Below, in pieces: positions 51,301 through 59,717 of a stretch of DNA of 64,000 bases. The stretch comes from JAGLQA01 sp023135565 (lineage in GTDB: Bacteria; Acidobacteriota; Aminicenantia; UBA2199). The first letter of the stretch is position 1, and each line of letters starts with the position of its first letter. Below the pieces are notes generated by a model. That model had not been told where the DNA came from. It was given only the letters and a program-made list of their open reading frames with translations, and did not search any database. The stretch lies in NCBI GenBank assembly GCA_030639305.1, contig DAOWCY010000006.1, positions 17,758 through 81,757 on the forward strand, read 5' to 3'. A program made the position numbers and the translations under genes.

Positions 51301-52700
51301 CCGTAGCTAACTTTGAAAAAAACATCGCCGCGGCTCTTTATAATAAAGGCGCTATGAAAGAATCCGTAGAGCACTGTAATAAAGCCCTGCGTTTATTGGG
51401 AGAGAAGTTACCCGCCAATAAGTTTGTCGAATCCGTCAAGCTTGCCCTCGATTTATTTAAACTGTTGAAAGGACTCTACTTTCCTCCCAAAAAACCCAAA
51501 ATAAACATGGTACCGCGAGTGAATGATATCATCGAATTGACCATTTTCCGGGGCACAGCCCAGGCAACTTTCGACAATTACCGGATGTTTATGAGTAACG
51601 TAGAGACACTGGCCAGGCTGCACAAACTCGACCTATCCAAAATCCCCAAAGCACTGCCGTTGTATTTGCAAGCCAGTCTCTTATTTTCTTTTATGGGTTG
51701 GTTTAATGTCGGTAAGAAGATACTCGACTACCACAAAGTCAAAAAATATGTAGGCACAGGGCACCCGCGGGCCATTTTCGACTATAGGTATGCGGACATA
51801 ATGCATGGTTTTTTATCCGGCGATTGGCGGGAAGAACTCGATCATGGCGATGAGGGCGTAGTCGATATTTGTTTAAAACAAGGCGACACCTTTTCCGCCC
51901 TGGTATACTTGCTCTGGCGCGGAATCTTTATGGAGGAGAAAGGTAATTTCGAATCGGCGAAAAAGTGTTCCGATCAACTGCTGGAGATGAGCGAAGTGTA
52001 CGAAAGCGATTATCCCACCGCCGTAGCCTATATTGTCTCTTCGCGGAGCAAGTTGAAACGCCGGCAGATATCCGACGCTTTAGCCGACACCGAATCCAGT
52101 TATTTTTATTCCGACAGCGTCGATCAGCACCTGATGTGTTTAAATTCTAAAGGGCTGAGAGCCAACGTGCAGATATTGTCAGGCGATATCGAAGGAGCTG
52201 AGAAATCGTTAGAGGAAGCCGGTGAAATCGCCTCCCGCGAGAAGATGATTGTGGCCTGGCATATCAGCAGTTTTCGTTTAAGCAGTTTTTTGCTCGATCT
52301 GTATTATTTAAAGAAAAATATAGAAATGGACGATAAACCCTATATCAAGAAATACAGTAAAGCCGCTGCCCGCACCGGCAATTTAGCTTTAAAAAATGTG
52401 GCCCACTATGCTGCTAACCGCACGGAAGTATACCGCCAGATGGGGAATTATTCCTGGTTGTTGGGCAAGCAGGCCAAAGCCTTTTCCTGGTATACGAAGA
52501 GCGGCGCCGCGGGTGAGAAGATGGGCGCCCGTACCGAGCTTGCCCGCACTTACCGGGAGATCGGTAACCGGCTCCAGGAAGACGGTTGTAAGATCGGGCA
52601 TTTGAATAATCTCGACAGTGAACAATATTTAAAGAAAGCCCGTGCCATGTACGACGCCATCGGCCTTGTTTGGGAATTAGACAGTCACCCCGTGGTTTAG
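48342..52700 (+). CDS. Kinase, cyclase-like, AAA ATPase and TPR fusion
   Basis: 1452 residues. A Ser/Thr kinase (residues ~8-300) has GEGGMG, K38, HRDIKPQN (159-166) and DFG (179-181), all intact. A class III cyclase-like domain (~323-500) follows, but the first metal Asp position reads AEISG (E331) and the second, normally GD, is G374-S375; both metal ligands appear changed, so it is probably a regulatory remnant. Then a AAA-type ATPase with GEAGIGKS (550-557), and a long C-terminal region of TPR-like helices. No membrane helix. The order is that of ATPase-TPR regulators of the LuxR/AfsR style with the kinase in front. Confidence 0.87.
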   Translation: MLGTVISHYKIFEKIGEGGMGVVYKAEDTKLKRTVALKFLPKDLTRNQEARERFQLEAQAAASLNNPNIVTIHEIDEYDGRVYIAMEYVEGDTLRDRMPYTWEQRDTPLEDFDDFKTRKISPGPAAEPEVKPMDINEVLDIAIQVCRGLKATHKLGIIHRDIKPQNIILNPEGVVKILDFGVAKLTRGTNVTKEFATVGTVHYMSPDQLTGKEIDQRTDIWSLGVVLYEMLTANLPFKQDSMQSIMYSIVNDNPLPPSELSDDVPRPLERIILRCLRKEQEDRYQSVEFLLKDLKKILDGLRKDSQELKIKKKASLRKEKERRTATVISAEISGYGEMMETLDAEEVATTMSDYSDMFTAAAAKYEGTLDKTSGSTFTVLFGVPLAVENGPVKAVQAAVEMRRQLEQYLRRRKLEVPLNIRIGVNTGVVIAGVMGKDEEKYSVIGDAVNLANQLKDAAPKGKIYIGAQTQKTTKNNFEYKELKPITPKGKKQPITAYEFLSVKSKSDQARKGAERMIFAGMVGRDRELDKLQLHLLKLVNGEGSIINIIGEAGIGKSRLIGELRAKDAFKRVKLLEGRALSMGKNLSFHPLIAIIKNWAQITEKDTAQEAYNKLEKTVKDVYPEAVGEIFPFIATLMGMKLSGQYAERLEGIEGDALEKLMKKNFRELIMKAAEQQPLVFLIEDLHWADISSIELLESLSRLVKESSILFINIFRPGYEETGERLLLTIKERYPGLHAEIYLKSLDESETKKLIVGLLKVKGLPANILGLIIKRTGGNPFFIEEIIRSFIDDGIVELKNGHFKVTDKIENVVIPETINDVLMGRIDKLEDDTRSLLKVAAVIGRNFFYKVLARVALNIDEIDERIEFLKDTELIRERTRMDELEYVFKNTLIQEAAYSSILMKKRKELHGKVATAIEGAFSEKLREFYGMLALHYSMAEDLEKAEKYLTKAGEEALKAAASSEALHFYREALSLYLKQHKDGGDPDTVANFEKNIAAALYNKGAMKESVEHCNKALRLLGEKLPANKFVESVKLALDLFKLLKGLYFPPKKPKINMVPRVNDIIELTIFRGTAQATFDNYRMFMSNVETLARLHKLDLSKIPKALPLYLQASLLFSFMGWFNVGKKILDYHKVKKYVGTGHPRAIFDYRYADIMHGFLSGDWREELDHGDEGVVDICLKQGDTFSALVYLLWRGIFMEEKGNFESAKKCSDQLLEMSEVYESDYPTAVAYIVSSRSKLKRRQISDALADTESSYFYSDSVDQHLMCLNSKGLRANVQILSGDIEGAEKSLEEAGEIASREKMIVAWHISSFRLSSFLLDLYYLKKNIEMDDKPYIKKYSKAAARTGNLALKNVAHYAANRTEVYRQMGNYSWLLGKQAKAFSWYTKSGAAGEKMGARTELARTYREIGNRLQEDGCKIGHLNNLDSEQYLKKARAMYDAIGLVWELDSHPVV

Positions 52701-52724
52701 ATAAGGTTGTTTTTTTTGGTCGAT

Positions 52725-52860
52725 CCCCACTCGCGTGGGGAGGCTATGAGCGGCTTCGCCGCAAGAGGCAGCGTGTGAGCGCTTTTGATTTTAAATAATA
52801 AGAAGTTTTGATCAAACTTTTACAAAAGTTTGGCCCCCGGCAGGGCCGCCGGAGGCAAGG
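52725..52860 (+). repeat. Palindromic repeat after the kinase-cyclase gene
   Basis: CCCCACTCGCGTGGGGAGGC, GAGCGGCTTCGCCGCAAGAG, GCAGCGTGTGAGCGCTTTTG, AGAAGTTTTGATCAAACTTT and GGCAGGGCCGCCGGAGGCAA. It lies 25 bases after the stop. Confidence 0.88.
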
Positions 52861-52877
52861 ATGGGGCTGAATGCTTA

Positions 52878-54806
52878 TTATACCCACAGCAGCAGTTCGG
52901 TTAGTTCTTTTTTTCCTAACTGCGCCTTCGGCCCCAAACGCACCTGCACTACCCCTTCTTTGTCTTCAGATACGATGCGGCGCAGTTCGGTGGTCACCAC
53001 CCGCATACGGTCATAAGTAGATAAATCAAAACTGCGCCGCCTATCGAAAGCACTCTTCCTATATCCCGGCGGCGGCGGCAGTTCTACCGCTTCGTTAATA
53101 TTTCCGGCAAAATCTTCACGGCTGCTGATTTGCCCGCCTTCGAAGCAGAGCAGGATTCGCTTTTTTTCTTTGCCCACCGACTCCTGCCAAAAGAGTGTCG
53201 ATTCGCTCAAAAGAGAAAACCAGCGCGAACGCCGCAGCAGGTGAGCGCCATGGCGGATAATGCCTTCCAGCATCGACGCTGCCGCTTCAGGCGTCCAAAC
53301 TTTCTCTTCTTTTTCATCCTCCGCGGAGCTGCCGTTCTCATCTATTTCCGTGCTGTTTTTTCCCTCTTCTTCGAGCCCGGCTGCGGCCAGTTCTTTTAAT
53401 TTGCGGCGGCTCAGTTCCTTGCCCAAAAGCAGCACCCTGTTAACAATATTCCCCGGAGGTATCATACTTGTCTGTCCCTGTTTAGCCTCATCAAATTGGC
53501 CTGTCCCCAAAAACTCATCATGCTCCCGGTAAAACAACTCGACCCCCTGCAAAAAAACCTCCAAACCGGGGGCATACTCTTCGGGAATCCCCAATAATTC
53601 AGCACAAAAATTATTTTTTGCCTCCGGCGGCCTTGCCGGGGGCCAAACTTTTGAAAAAGTTTGAACAAAACTTTTATTTAATTTAGCCTGAAATTGGCCT
53701 GTCCCCTTTTCGAGCAACTCGATAATACCGGCCAGGGATTGCAGCGTTTGTACCGAAACTACCGGGCCAAGACGGTACACCTTATCCACTCCGGGAGCAG
53801 ATTGTCGCAAATCCGAAGAAAAATAAAAAAGCCGCCGCTCCCCTTTCCGCAACGCTGCATTATAAGGCGGCGAGTGTTTTTTGATCTCATCAGATTCCAG
53901 CAAAGCAGCTTCTAAAGCCGATCCGGTCACCGTAATATCTAATTTATTGGCCTGGGTCAACATCTCTAAAGTGCGTTCAGAATGTTTGGCGCTCTTACGG
54001 AAATAACTACCCACCCGCTGCTTCAAAGACGTTGCTTTGCCGATATAAAGCAGGTCGCCGTTGGAACGCAGCATCCGGTAAACACCGGGCAAGCCGGGCA
54101 AACCGCTTCGTTCCTTCGCCGCCATGGGGTAAACCCTTCCGGCGGAACCGGCCCCGGAAACAGCGGGTGGAGCTTCCAGCCATTCCCGCAGTTCCGGCAA
54201 GGTGCGGACGCCCCGCTGCTCTAAAAGTTTAACCGTTTCTTTCCAGGTGAAATTAGTGGCTTCGATGTGAGAGGCGCTGCGGCGCAGTTCAGGCACCGAA
54301 TACCCCAAATAACCGGCTGCTGCCCGCAGACCTTTGCGAGGCAATTGAGGCAGCAGGCGTTTGATCACCCGGTGGGTACAAATAATCTCGAAAGGAAAAG
54401 GTTTTCCGGGCGACCATTTTTGATGCATTTCCCTGAGATAAGGTTCCTCGAAACGGGCAAAATGAATCACCGTAGGGCATAGTCCTCTTTTATTGGCTGC
54501 CGCTGTTCTTTTTACCGCCCGAAACAGTTTTTTCCAAGCTTTTTTGGGGGGCAGGCCGCGGGCCGCGTCCTCCGCAGAAATGCCGGTGATGCGTTTTACC
54601 GCGGTAGGGATGATTTCGTCATGCGGCAGTTTGATGAGATAAGAGGTGATTTTTTCGTTATTTTCCCGGCTTGAAGCCCGCACCCTGGCCCAGCCGATTT
54701 CCAGCAGACGCCCTTTTGCCGGGTTAGAACCGGTAGCCTGGCAGTCTACTATTAATACTTCCAGGCTGGATAACAGGTTTTCTTTTTTGAGATTCGATAC
54801 TCGCAT
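52878..54806 (-). CDS. Exonuclease-like domain fused to GIY-YIG nuclease
   Basis: 642 residues. The N-terminus (~10-190) is a DnaQ/DEDD-like exonuclease fold; motif I reads VDCQATG where DxExTG is usual, so the first catalytic pair has Gln for Glu. A GIY-YIG domain (~235-330) has GVYRMLRSNGDLLYIGKATS and RVGSYF with a later E. The C-terminal half is helical and not recognised, with an acidic linker (~485-510). This is the arrangement of UvrC-like Cho/exonuclease hybrids. Residues ~376-395 (SFVQTFSKVWPPARPPEAKN) come from a palindromic repeat in frame. The nuclease role of the GIY-YIG part seems intact. Confidence 0.78.
   Translation of the reverse strand: MRVSNLKKENLLSSLEVLIVDCQATGSNPAKGRLLEIGWARVRASSRENNEKITSYLIKLPHDEIIPTAVKRITGISAEDAARGLPPKKAWKKLFRAVKRTAAANKRGLCPTVIHFARFEEPYLREMHQKWSPGKPFPFEIICTHRVIKRLLPQLPRKGLRAAAGYLGYSVPELRRSASHIEATNFTWKETVKLLEQRGVRTLPELREWLEAPPAVSGAGSAGRVYPMAAKERSGLPGLPGVYRMLRSNGDLLYIGKATSLKQRVGSYFRKSAKHSERTLEMLTQANKLDITVTGSALEAALLESDEIKKHSPPYNAALRKGERRLFYFSSDLRQSAPGVDKVYRLGPVVSVQTLQSLAGIIELLEKGTGQFQAKLNKSFVQTFSKVWPPARPPEAKNNFCAELLGIPEEYAPGLEVFLQGVELFYREHDEFLGTGQFDEAKQGQTSMIPPGNIVNRVLLLGKELSRRKLKELAAAGLEEEGKNSTEIDENGSSAEDEKEEKVWTPEAAASMLEGIIRHGAHLLRRSRWFSLLSESTLFWQESVGKEKKRILLCFEGGQISSREDFAGNINEAVELPPPPGYRKSAFDRRRSFDLSTYDRMRVVTTELRRIVSEDKEGVVQVRLGPKAQLGKKELTELLLWV
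53620..53680 (-). repeat. Type A repeat inside the nuclease gene
   Basis: GCCTCCGGCGGCCTTGCCGG, GGGCCAAACTTTTGAAAAAG and TTTGAACAAAACTTTTATTT. It matches the intergenic copies at 32340 and 55517 almost exactly. On the coding strand the frame stays open. Confidence 0.85.
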
Positions 54807-54823
54807 CTTTTGTTTTTATTAGT

Positions 54824-55147
54824 TTAGTCTACAATCTTCTCTAATTTATCAGGATTCTGCCGGACATCGAAAACAGTAGCTATAATGACTCTTCTACCTT
54901 TTACTCTATAAATAATTTTATAATTCCCTTCCACAAGATACCTGTATACATCAGGCTTATGTTCTAACAAAGGTTCCTGTTGCCCTATCTCAGTAAAACC
55001 TTCTTCAAGCAGTTCTACTTTATCTAAAATTTTATTAATAACGCGCAGTGCTGCATTTTTAGAAAATTGAGAGAGATATTCAAAAATGTTTCGTAAATCT
55101 TTTTTAGCCGGGTTTGTCCATTTAGTTTTTTTTATGCTTTTTTCCAC
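54824..55147 (-). CDS. RelE/ParE family toxin
   Basis: 107 residues. WTNPAKKDLRNIFEYLSQ, KPDVYRYLVEGNYKIIYRVKG and FDVRQNPDKL fit the ParE/RelE group. It overlaps the antitoxin by 16 bases. It is the downstream gene of a second toxin-antitoxin pair in the window. Confidence 0.87.
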   Translation of the reverse strand: MEKSIKKTKWTNPAKKDLRNIFEYLSQFSKNAALRVINKILDKVELLEEGFTEIGQQEPLLEHKPDVYRYLVEGNYKIIYRVKGRRVIIATVFDVRQNPDKLEKIVD

Positions 55148-55380
55148 GTTCTAACTTCTTCTCTCAATTCCTCTTGTGTGATAAAATCACCCCTTTCTGC
55201 GGCACGCTCAGATTCTTCTATCTTTTCATAAAAAGACTCGAGACTCATTGGTGGCAGTGACTCTTCCGGCTTTTTCTTACTTACGCTTTCTATTAAACCC
55301 TTAATTCGCTGTAGTATAATTTCATCCTGTATTTTCAGCAGATGTTCGATTAACCAGAGTTTTTCGGCTCTTATATCCAT
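55132..55380 (-). CDS. Antitoxin of ParE-type module
   Basis: 82 residues from the ATG at 55380; the earlier in-frame TTG would add a tail without support. The protein has IRAEKLWLIEHLLKIQDEI, then MSLESFYEKIEESERAAERG and DFITQEELREEVRTWKKA. The C-terminal half is shared with a decayed copy at 59529-59717. It should neutralise the toxin. Confidence 0.82.
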   Translation of the reverse strand: MDIRAEKLWLIEHLLKIQDEIILQRIKGLIESVSKKKPEESLPPMSLESFYEKIEESERAAERGDFITQEELREEVRTWKKA

Positions 55381-55449
55381 TTTTTCACTCAATCCTATAT
55401 TAGCAGATTTTTCTCTATTTTTCAAATAAAATTATAATTTTTGCCCCAT

Positions 55450-55638
55450 GCCTTCGGCGACCCTGCCGGGGGGGGCGGCGCACCTATGGATTATTTTTTT
55501 CTTGCCTTCGGCGACCCTGCCGGGGGCCAAACTTTTGAAAAAGTTTGAACAAAACTTTTTATAATTTAAAAGCAAAAGCACCAGCCTGCCGCGAAGCGGC
55601 TTATTGCCTCCCCACGCGAGTGGGGCCACGCCGCGGGC
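55450..55638 (-). repeat. Palindromic repeat array abutting a stop codon
   Basis: On the minus strand GCCCGCGGC begins at the base after TAG (55639-55641). It continues with CCCCACTCGCGTGGGGAGGC, GCCGCTTCGCGGCAGGCTGG, AAAAGTTTTGTTCAAACTTT and GGCAGGGTCGCCGAAGGCA, plus a second GCCTTCGGCGACCCTGCCGG end near 55450. Confidence 0.85.
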
Positions 55639-56796
55639 CTACGGTTGGGGCGGCCTGGGGATAACAACCTTGAACTGCTCTCCCTCGATGTCATTGTAAA
55701 ACTCGATGTCGGGCTGCTCTTTCAGCGCTTTAATTATTCCCGAACCCAATCCCCGGTACGGCAGCATCTTACTGGCAAAAGATGCGATTAACGAATTCCT
55801 TATGGCTGAATTACCATACTTTATGTTTTCAACTGTTAGAGAATTGGGCAGCGCTCCGGGGCTTATTATTTCGATGCGATTATCGAAAATCAATAACCTT
55901 ATGGAGGCAACCTTAAAGTAATCCCGGTGAATGAGTGCATTCTGTAATAACTCCTGGAGAGCAACTTTAGAAACTTCCAGGATGCCCAGGCTGTTGAAAT
56001 CCTGCCCCTGCTGAGTTTTATGCAAATTTTTTAATAAAAAAGACATCACTTTTTCAAATTGACTGCCGATGTCACCTTCGATATCTTCACTGTCCCTGTA
56101 TTCCGTATCAGCCAGGGAATTACCGAAAAAACTGACCGCTTTTATAATAAAAACACGTAAGAACCTCGCCGGTTCTTTGCCGAAAAGAAGCAGCCCGGCC
56201 AGGTTAAGATTGCCGTCCCTGGCTAAATGGAGATTTTCCAGTAATTTCTCCATGGGGATTTCCATCTCGTCAAGTGTTTTCTCATACACTTTCTTGAAAT
56301 AATTGTTGAATTTTTCCCGGTCTAAATCGTTAATAGTTGCGCCTTCTACAGGCATATGATCCGCCAATAATTTCCTGCTTTGCTGGAACAAACGCTGCAT
56401 CTCCTCCGGCGCGGTAACTTTGCGTTTATCCGAACCGTTTTTGACCCAGTAAATGCCGTCGTTATCGCAGTAAGGCTTATTGACGCCTTCCCGGACATAC
56501 ACAACGATCAATTTTTCCCCTTCGATGGTAAAGTTTTCAGTGATTACATTGACGGCCGGCCTGATATTATTGGTAGTGGCATTGGCGATATATTGATTAA
56601 TCCGGCCTATTTCCACGGCACTTAGACCTTTTATCCCCCCTCTATCTGTAACCCCGATAATAATTTTCCCGCCCCGGGAATTGGAAAAGGCTGCGATTTC
56701 CTCGCCCAACTTTTTTGCGCCGGTTATTGTCTCTTTAAACTGGTGCCTACTGTCTTCACCGTTGTCTATTATTTCAAGTAATTCTAATTCTTCCAT
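55639..56796 (-). CDS. AlbA_2 (Schlafen-like) ATP-binding protein
   Basis: 385 residues. The N-terminal AlbA_2 domain (~10-130) has DSRHQFKETITGAKKLGEEI, AAFSNSRGGKIIIGV and YWVKNGSDKRKVTAPEEM. The C-terminal half resembles an HATPase_c_4 domain (QELLQNALIHRDY, RIEIISPGALP, YRGLGSGI). Such proteins are usually described as DNA-binding regulators with an ATP switch, and are often seen in defence settings. It overlaps the upstream TrlF-type gene by 13 bases, so the two are made together. Confidence 0.88.
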   Translation of the reverse strand: MEELELLEIIDNGEDSRHQFKETITGAKKLGEEIAAFSNSRGGKIIIGVTDRGGIKGLSAVEIGRINQYIANATTNNIRPAVNVITENFTIEGEKLIVVYVREGVNKPYCDNDGIYWVKNGSDKRKVTAPEEMQRLFQQSRKLLADHMPVEGATINDLDREKFNNYFKKVYEKTLDEMEIPMEKLLENLHLARDGNLNLAGLLLFGKEPARFLRVFIIKAVSFFGNSLADTEYRDSEDIEGDIGSQFEKVMSFLLKNLHKTQQGQDFNSLGILEVSKVALQELLQNALIHRDYFKVASIRLLIFDNRIEIISPGALPNSLTVENIKYGNSAIRNSLIASFASKMLPYRGLGSGIIKALKEQPDIEFYNDIEGEQFKVVIPRPPQP

Positions 56797-59420
56797 AGTT
56801 CGTATATCCTTTTTCTTTTGTCAAATGCCTCTTCGCCGCCTTCCATTACGTTTACGATTTCATCTTGAATGGATTTCCTATCGATGCTGCCTGTTTTTAA
56901 GTGGATGGAATTTTCCGAATAACTGCATTGTAGAACTTGCTCGCACTCACCCAGCACCGGGATGTTGGGGTTATGCGTGGCGAAAATAAATTGAGTTTGC
57001 TGTTTCAGCTTGGTCAATTCTTTGATAACGTCATTATAAAGAGACTGGTTGTCCAGGTCGTCTTCGGGCTGGTCGATTATAATAATCTCGTGGTCTTTCT
57101 TTGCCAGGATAAAAACAATAAATGCAGACGCCCGCTGACCTAAAGAATGCTTGCTTAATTCCTTTTGATTATAATATAGTTCTACTTTATCCGGTACCCG
57201 GAAAGTTAAAAAATGGTCGCGTATGTCTTCAATACGTTCCTTGAACCGGAGCAGCAAGCTGCCTTCCGTTCCGGTTAGTATTTTTTCCAAAGAGCTATCC
57301 TTTTTAAAAAGATCGTCGTAAATGTCAATGGGGTCCCGGTAAGATTCACAAATTTTTTTTATATGGTTCGCCGACAGGTAGGTGCCTTTAAAATTATTTT
57401 TAAAAAAGTTCTCGAAAGCCTCTTTGTCCTCTTTGAATTCGATTTTTATCTTAATCGATAAATCCTTCTCTTTCAATCGGTCGGTCTCTTCTTTTAATAA
57501 CAGAAATTCCTTGTGCCGGAGGTCTTTCAAGTCCTGAAGGGAATCCTGAAGCCATCTTTTTAATCGGCTGAGTTCTTGCGATTTTTTCTCCAACTGCGAT
57601 AGAGTGGCCTTAACGATAGTCAGCCTGTTGTTGAAATTTATAAAATCGTCGGCATTCAATGTGGGCAAATCGATTTTTCGTCTGATTTGGGCAAATTCTT
57701 CCTGAAGTTCGGCATTTAACCGGTGAAATTCCTCTTTGATTTCTTTTAATTTCGTGAGATATTCTTTTCCCTGGTGGGCAAGGCTGTCGATCTCAATGAA
57801 TTTTTTATGGAATGCACGCAAGCTTTTTTTTATCTTTTCAAACAGGCTTTCATTGCCGGGACTTTTGTATTCCAAGTAGTGATCGAAACTTCCTTTATGC
57901 TCATCTATAATCCCGGTTAGGTCGTCAACTATTGTTTGTAGAAAATCGATTATCTCTTCGAGTTTATCCCGATCCCGGTTAAAATCAACCTGCCGCTGCA
58001 GTTTCTCGTCAACTTTATGTTCCTTGAATTTTCTTAATTTTTCTTCAATATTACTTTTTTCTTCCAGCAATTCATCTCTCTTCTTTATTTTTTCTTTCAG
58101 GATATTTATGCTGTTTAAGGTTCTTATAATATCTTGTTCTTTATCGAAAACCTGTTTCCTCACCTCTTTGACTTCATTTTTATCTCCGAAAAACTTTTCG
58201 ATCAAATCCCCGGCAAACCCTTTGCCGCCGATTTCCGACAGGTCCTTCTGGCCGAAATATAGAACATCGACAAGCCCACCGGCTATCTTCATGGTGGGCA
58301 CCCTATTCTCACCGCGAAATATTTGCGGTTTCTCTTTGTGAATTTTTTCAATCCTATATTTTTCTCCATGTCGATCGACGATATTAACTACTATTTTTCC
58401 ACCGCTGCCGAGTAGGTTGTTTACTAAATCATCTTTATACTCTTTGTCTTTCGATTGTTTGTCAAATTTGTAGTCCAGGGCGCACCGTATCGCTTCCAGC
58501 AGAGTCGATTTACCGCTGCCCCTTATGCCGATCAAGTTGTTCATATCGGGATTCAAATGAACGGTCTGCCCGTCTAACATCCCGCCGACAAATGAAATAT
58601 CTTTTATGTAACCGTTTTTACGCTTCGGAAAAGATTTCTTAATTCTCGTGGAATTGGCCAGCAGGGCATATTTGACGGCTTCGAAATTAAAATCTCCAAT
58701 TTTTATATAGGTGACTGAATCTCTTTGCCCGATATCATCGAGCGTTTTGGGATCGGAGCCATCCAAAAAGGCAGGTAATTTGTCGCTTCCATAGATTTCG
58801 ATAATCTCTTCCTTTGATTTGTCACTCTCCAGCTTTTGGAAGCCGATTACATGGTCCTTAAACAGGGGTTCACTGTAGATACCTCTCTCCCTGATCCCCC
58901 TGGCGGTTTCCTTGAAGAACCCTTTATCCCGGTCCACATGAGCCAAAATGATAAAATAACCGGCACGGAATTCATTTAACCTTTTAATAGTTTGCATCAA
59001 TTTCTCTTCTGTGTTTCCGTCAGGTTTAATCGGTTTTGTTCCGAATGTTCCATTAAGAAATTTTTCGATATTGTTGATGTTTTTCTTATCGTCTACCCAC
59101 GCTTCATAATCGAAAACAACTAAAGTATGAATCCCGTTTTTTCCGTCCCCCACGTTCAATTCTACACCGGGTAATAGGAAAACGTCTCTTTTCCAGGCTT
59201 TTTTTCTCAATTCTTTAAATTCATCGTGGTAAAAACGATTGTGATTGGTGATTACCCCGACATTGATTTTTTGTTCTTCCAGCTTATCTAAAAAACGATT
59301 AAAAAAATCATTGGGATTATCCTCAAATTTTATGCCCAAAGGATCTGAAACTGTATGTAGGTGAAAATCAGCCCTCAGCCATTTGCTGCCGGTCTCGAAA
59401 AATTTAATTGTATTTTTCAT
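56784..59420 (-). CDS. TrlF-type PHP-ATPase
   Basis: 878 residues. The N-terminus is a PHP phosphoesterase with DFHLHT (H20, H22), NHN (H60), GVELNV (E87) and a later H161 and D220. The C-terminal two-thirds is an SMC/Rad50-like ATPase: Walker A GIRGSGKST (298-306), a long coiled coil (~395-640), a signature-like KHSLGQRASA, and Walker B IIIIDQPEDDLDN. This is the PHP plus ATPase layout known as TrlF; I infer the PHP part cuts a nucleic acid or nucleotide when the ATPase senses damage or foreign DNA. It has a leaderless promoter and pairs with the AlbA_2 gene. Confidence 0.87.
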   Translation of the reverse strand: MKNTIKFFETGSKWLRADFHLHTVSDPLGIKFEDNPNDFFNRFLDKLEEQKINVGVITNHNRFYHDEFKELRKKAWKRDVFLLPGVELNVGDGKNGIHTLVVFDYEAWVDDKKNINNIEKFLNGTFGTKPIKPDGNTEEKLMQTIKRLNEFRAGYFIILAHVDRDKGFFKETARGIRERGIYSEPLFKDHVIGFQKLESDKSKEEIIEIYGSDKLPAFLDGSDPKTLDDIGQRDSVTYIKIGDFNFEAVKYALLANSTRIKKSFPKRKNGYIKDISFVGGMLDGQTVHLNPDMNNLIGIRGSGKSTLLEAIRCALDYKFDKQSKDKEYKDDLVNNLLGSGGKIVVNIVDRHGEKYRIEKIHKEKPQIFRGENRVPTMKIAGGLVDVLYFGQKDLSEIGGKGFAGDLIEKFFGDKNEVKEVRKQVFDKEQDIIRTLNSINILKEKIKKRDELLEEKSNIEEKLRKFKEHKVDEKLQRQVDFNRDRDKLEEIIDFLQTIVDDLTGIIDEHKGSFDHYLEYKSPGNESLFEKIKKSLRAFHKKFIEIDSLAHQGKEYLTKLKEIKEEFHRLNAELQEEFAQIRRKIDLPTLNADDFINFNNRLTIVKATLSQLEKKSQELSRLKRWLQDSLQDLKDLRHKEFLLLKEETDRLKEKDLSIKIKIEFKEDKEAFENFFKNNFKGTYLSANHIKKICESYRDPIDIYDDLFKKDSSLEKILTGTEGSLLLRFKERIEDIRDHFLTFRVPDKVELYYNQKELSKHSLGQRASAFIVFILAKKDHEIIIIDQPEDDLDNQSLYNDVIKELTKLKQQTQFIFATHNPNIPVLGECEQVLQCSYSENSIHLKTGSIDRKSIQDEIVNVMEGGEEAFDKRKRIYELWKN

Positions 59421-59428
59421 ATTATTAA

Positions 59429-59457
59429 TATATATACCGAAATGACCTTAAAATCAA
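59429..59457 (-). promoter_or_regulatory. Promoter of the TrlF-type gene, leaderless
   Basis: On the minus strand TTGATT (59452-59457), a 17-base spacer and TATATA (59429-59434). The ATG at 59420 is eight bases further and has no ribosome binding site. Confidence 0.6.
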
Positions 59458-59528
59458 TACTTTTTATTAATATTATCCGATTTTTTCTAAATCATTGAAC
59501 GATCCGCCGTTATTCAGCGGGATTTTGT

Positions 59529-59717
59529 TTAATTTAAATCCTCTGCTTCTATTAATTCTCTTGTTTTCCACGTCTAAACTTTTTCTCGCAATTCCGCTTG
59601 TGTAATAAAATCACCTCTTTCCAGGGCACACTCGGATTCTTCTATCCTTTCATAAAAGGATTCAAAGTTCATTGGCGGCATAGTATATAAAGGTGCGGAA
59701 TCAGGCTTCATTTTCAT
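59529..59717 (-). pseudogene. Decayed antitoxin with in-frame stop
   Basis: From the ATG at 59717 the frame gives a 47-residue peptide, MPPMNFESFYERIEESECALERG and so on, matching the C-terminal half of the antitoxin at 55132. It ends at a TAG (59574) where the intact gene has AGA (Arg) before TWK; the frame continues as TWKTRELIEAEDLN and stops at 59529. The ATG overlaps the TIR-like gene stop. No toxin gene follows. Confidence 0.75.

Noticed and set aside
55432..55629. 65-residue minus-strand frame
   Set aside because: It lies wholly in repeat DNA and has no ribosome binding site.
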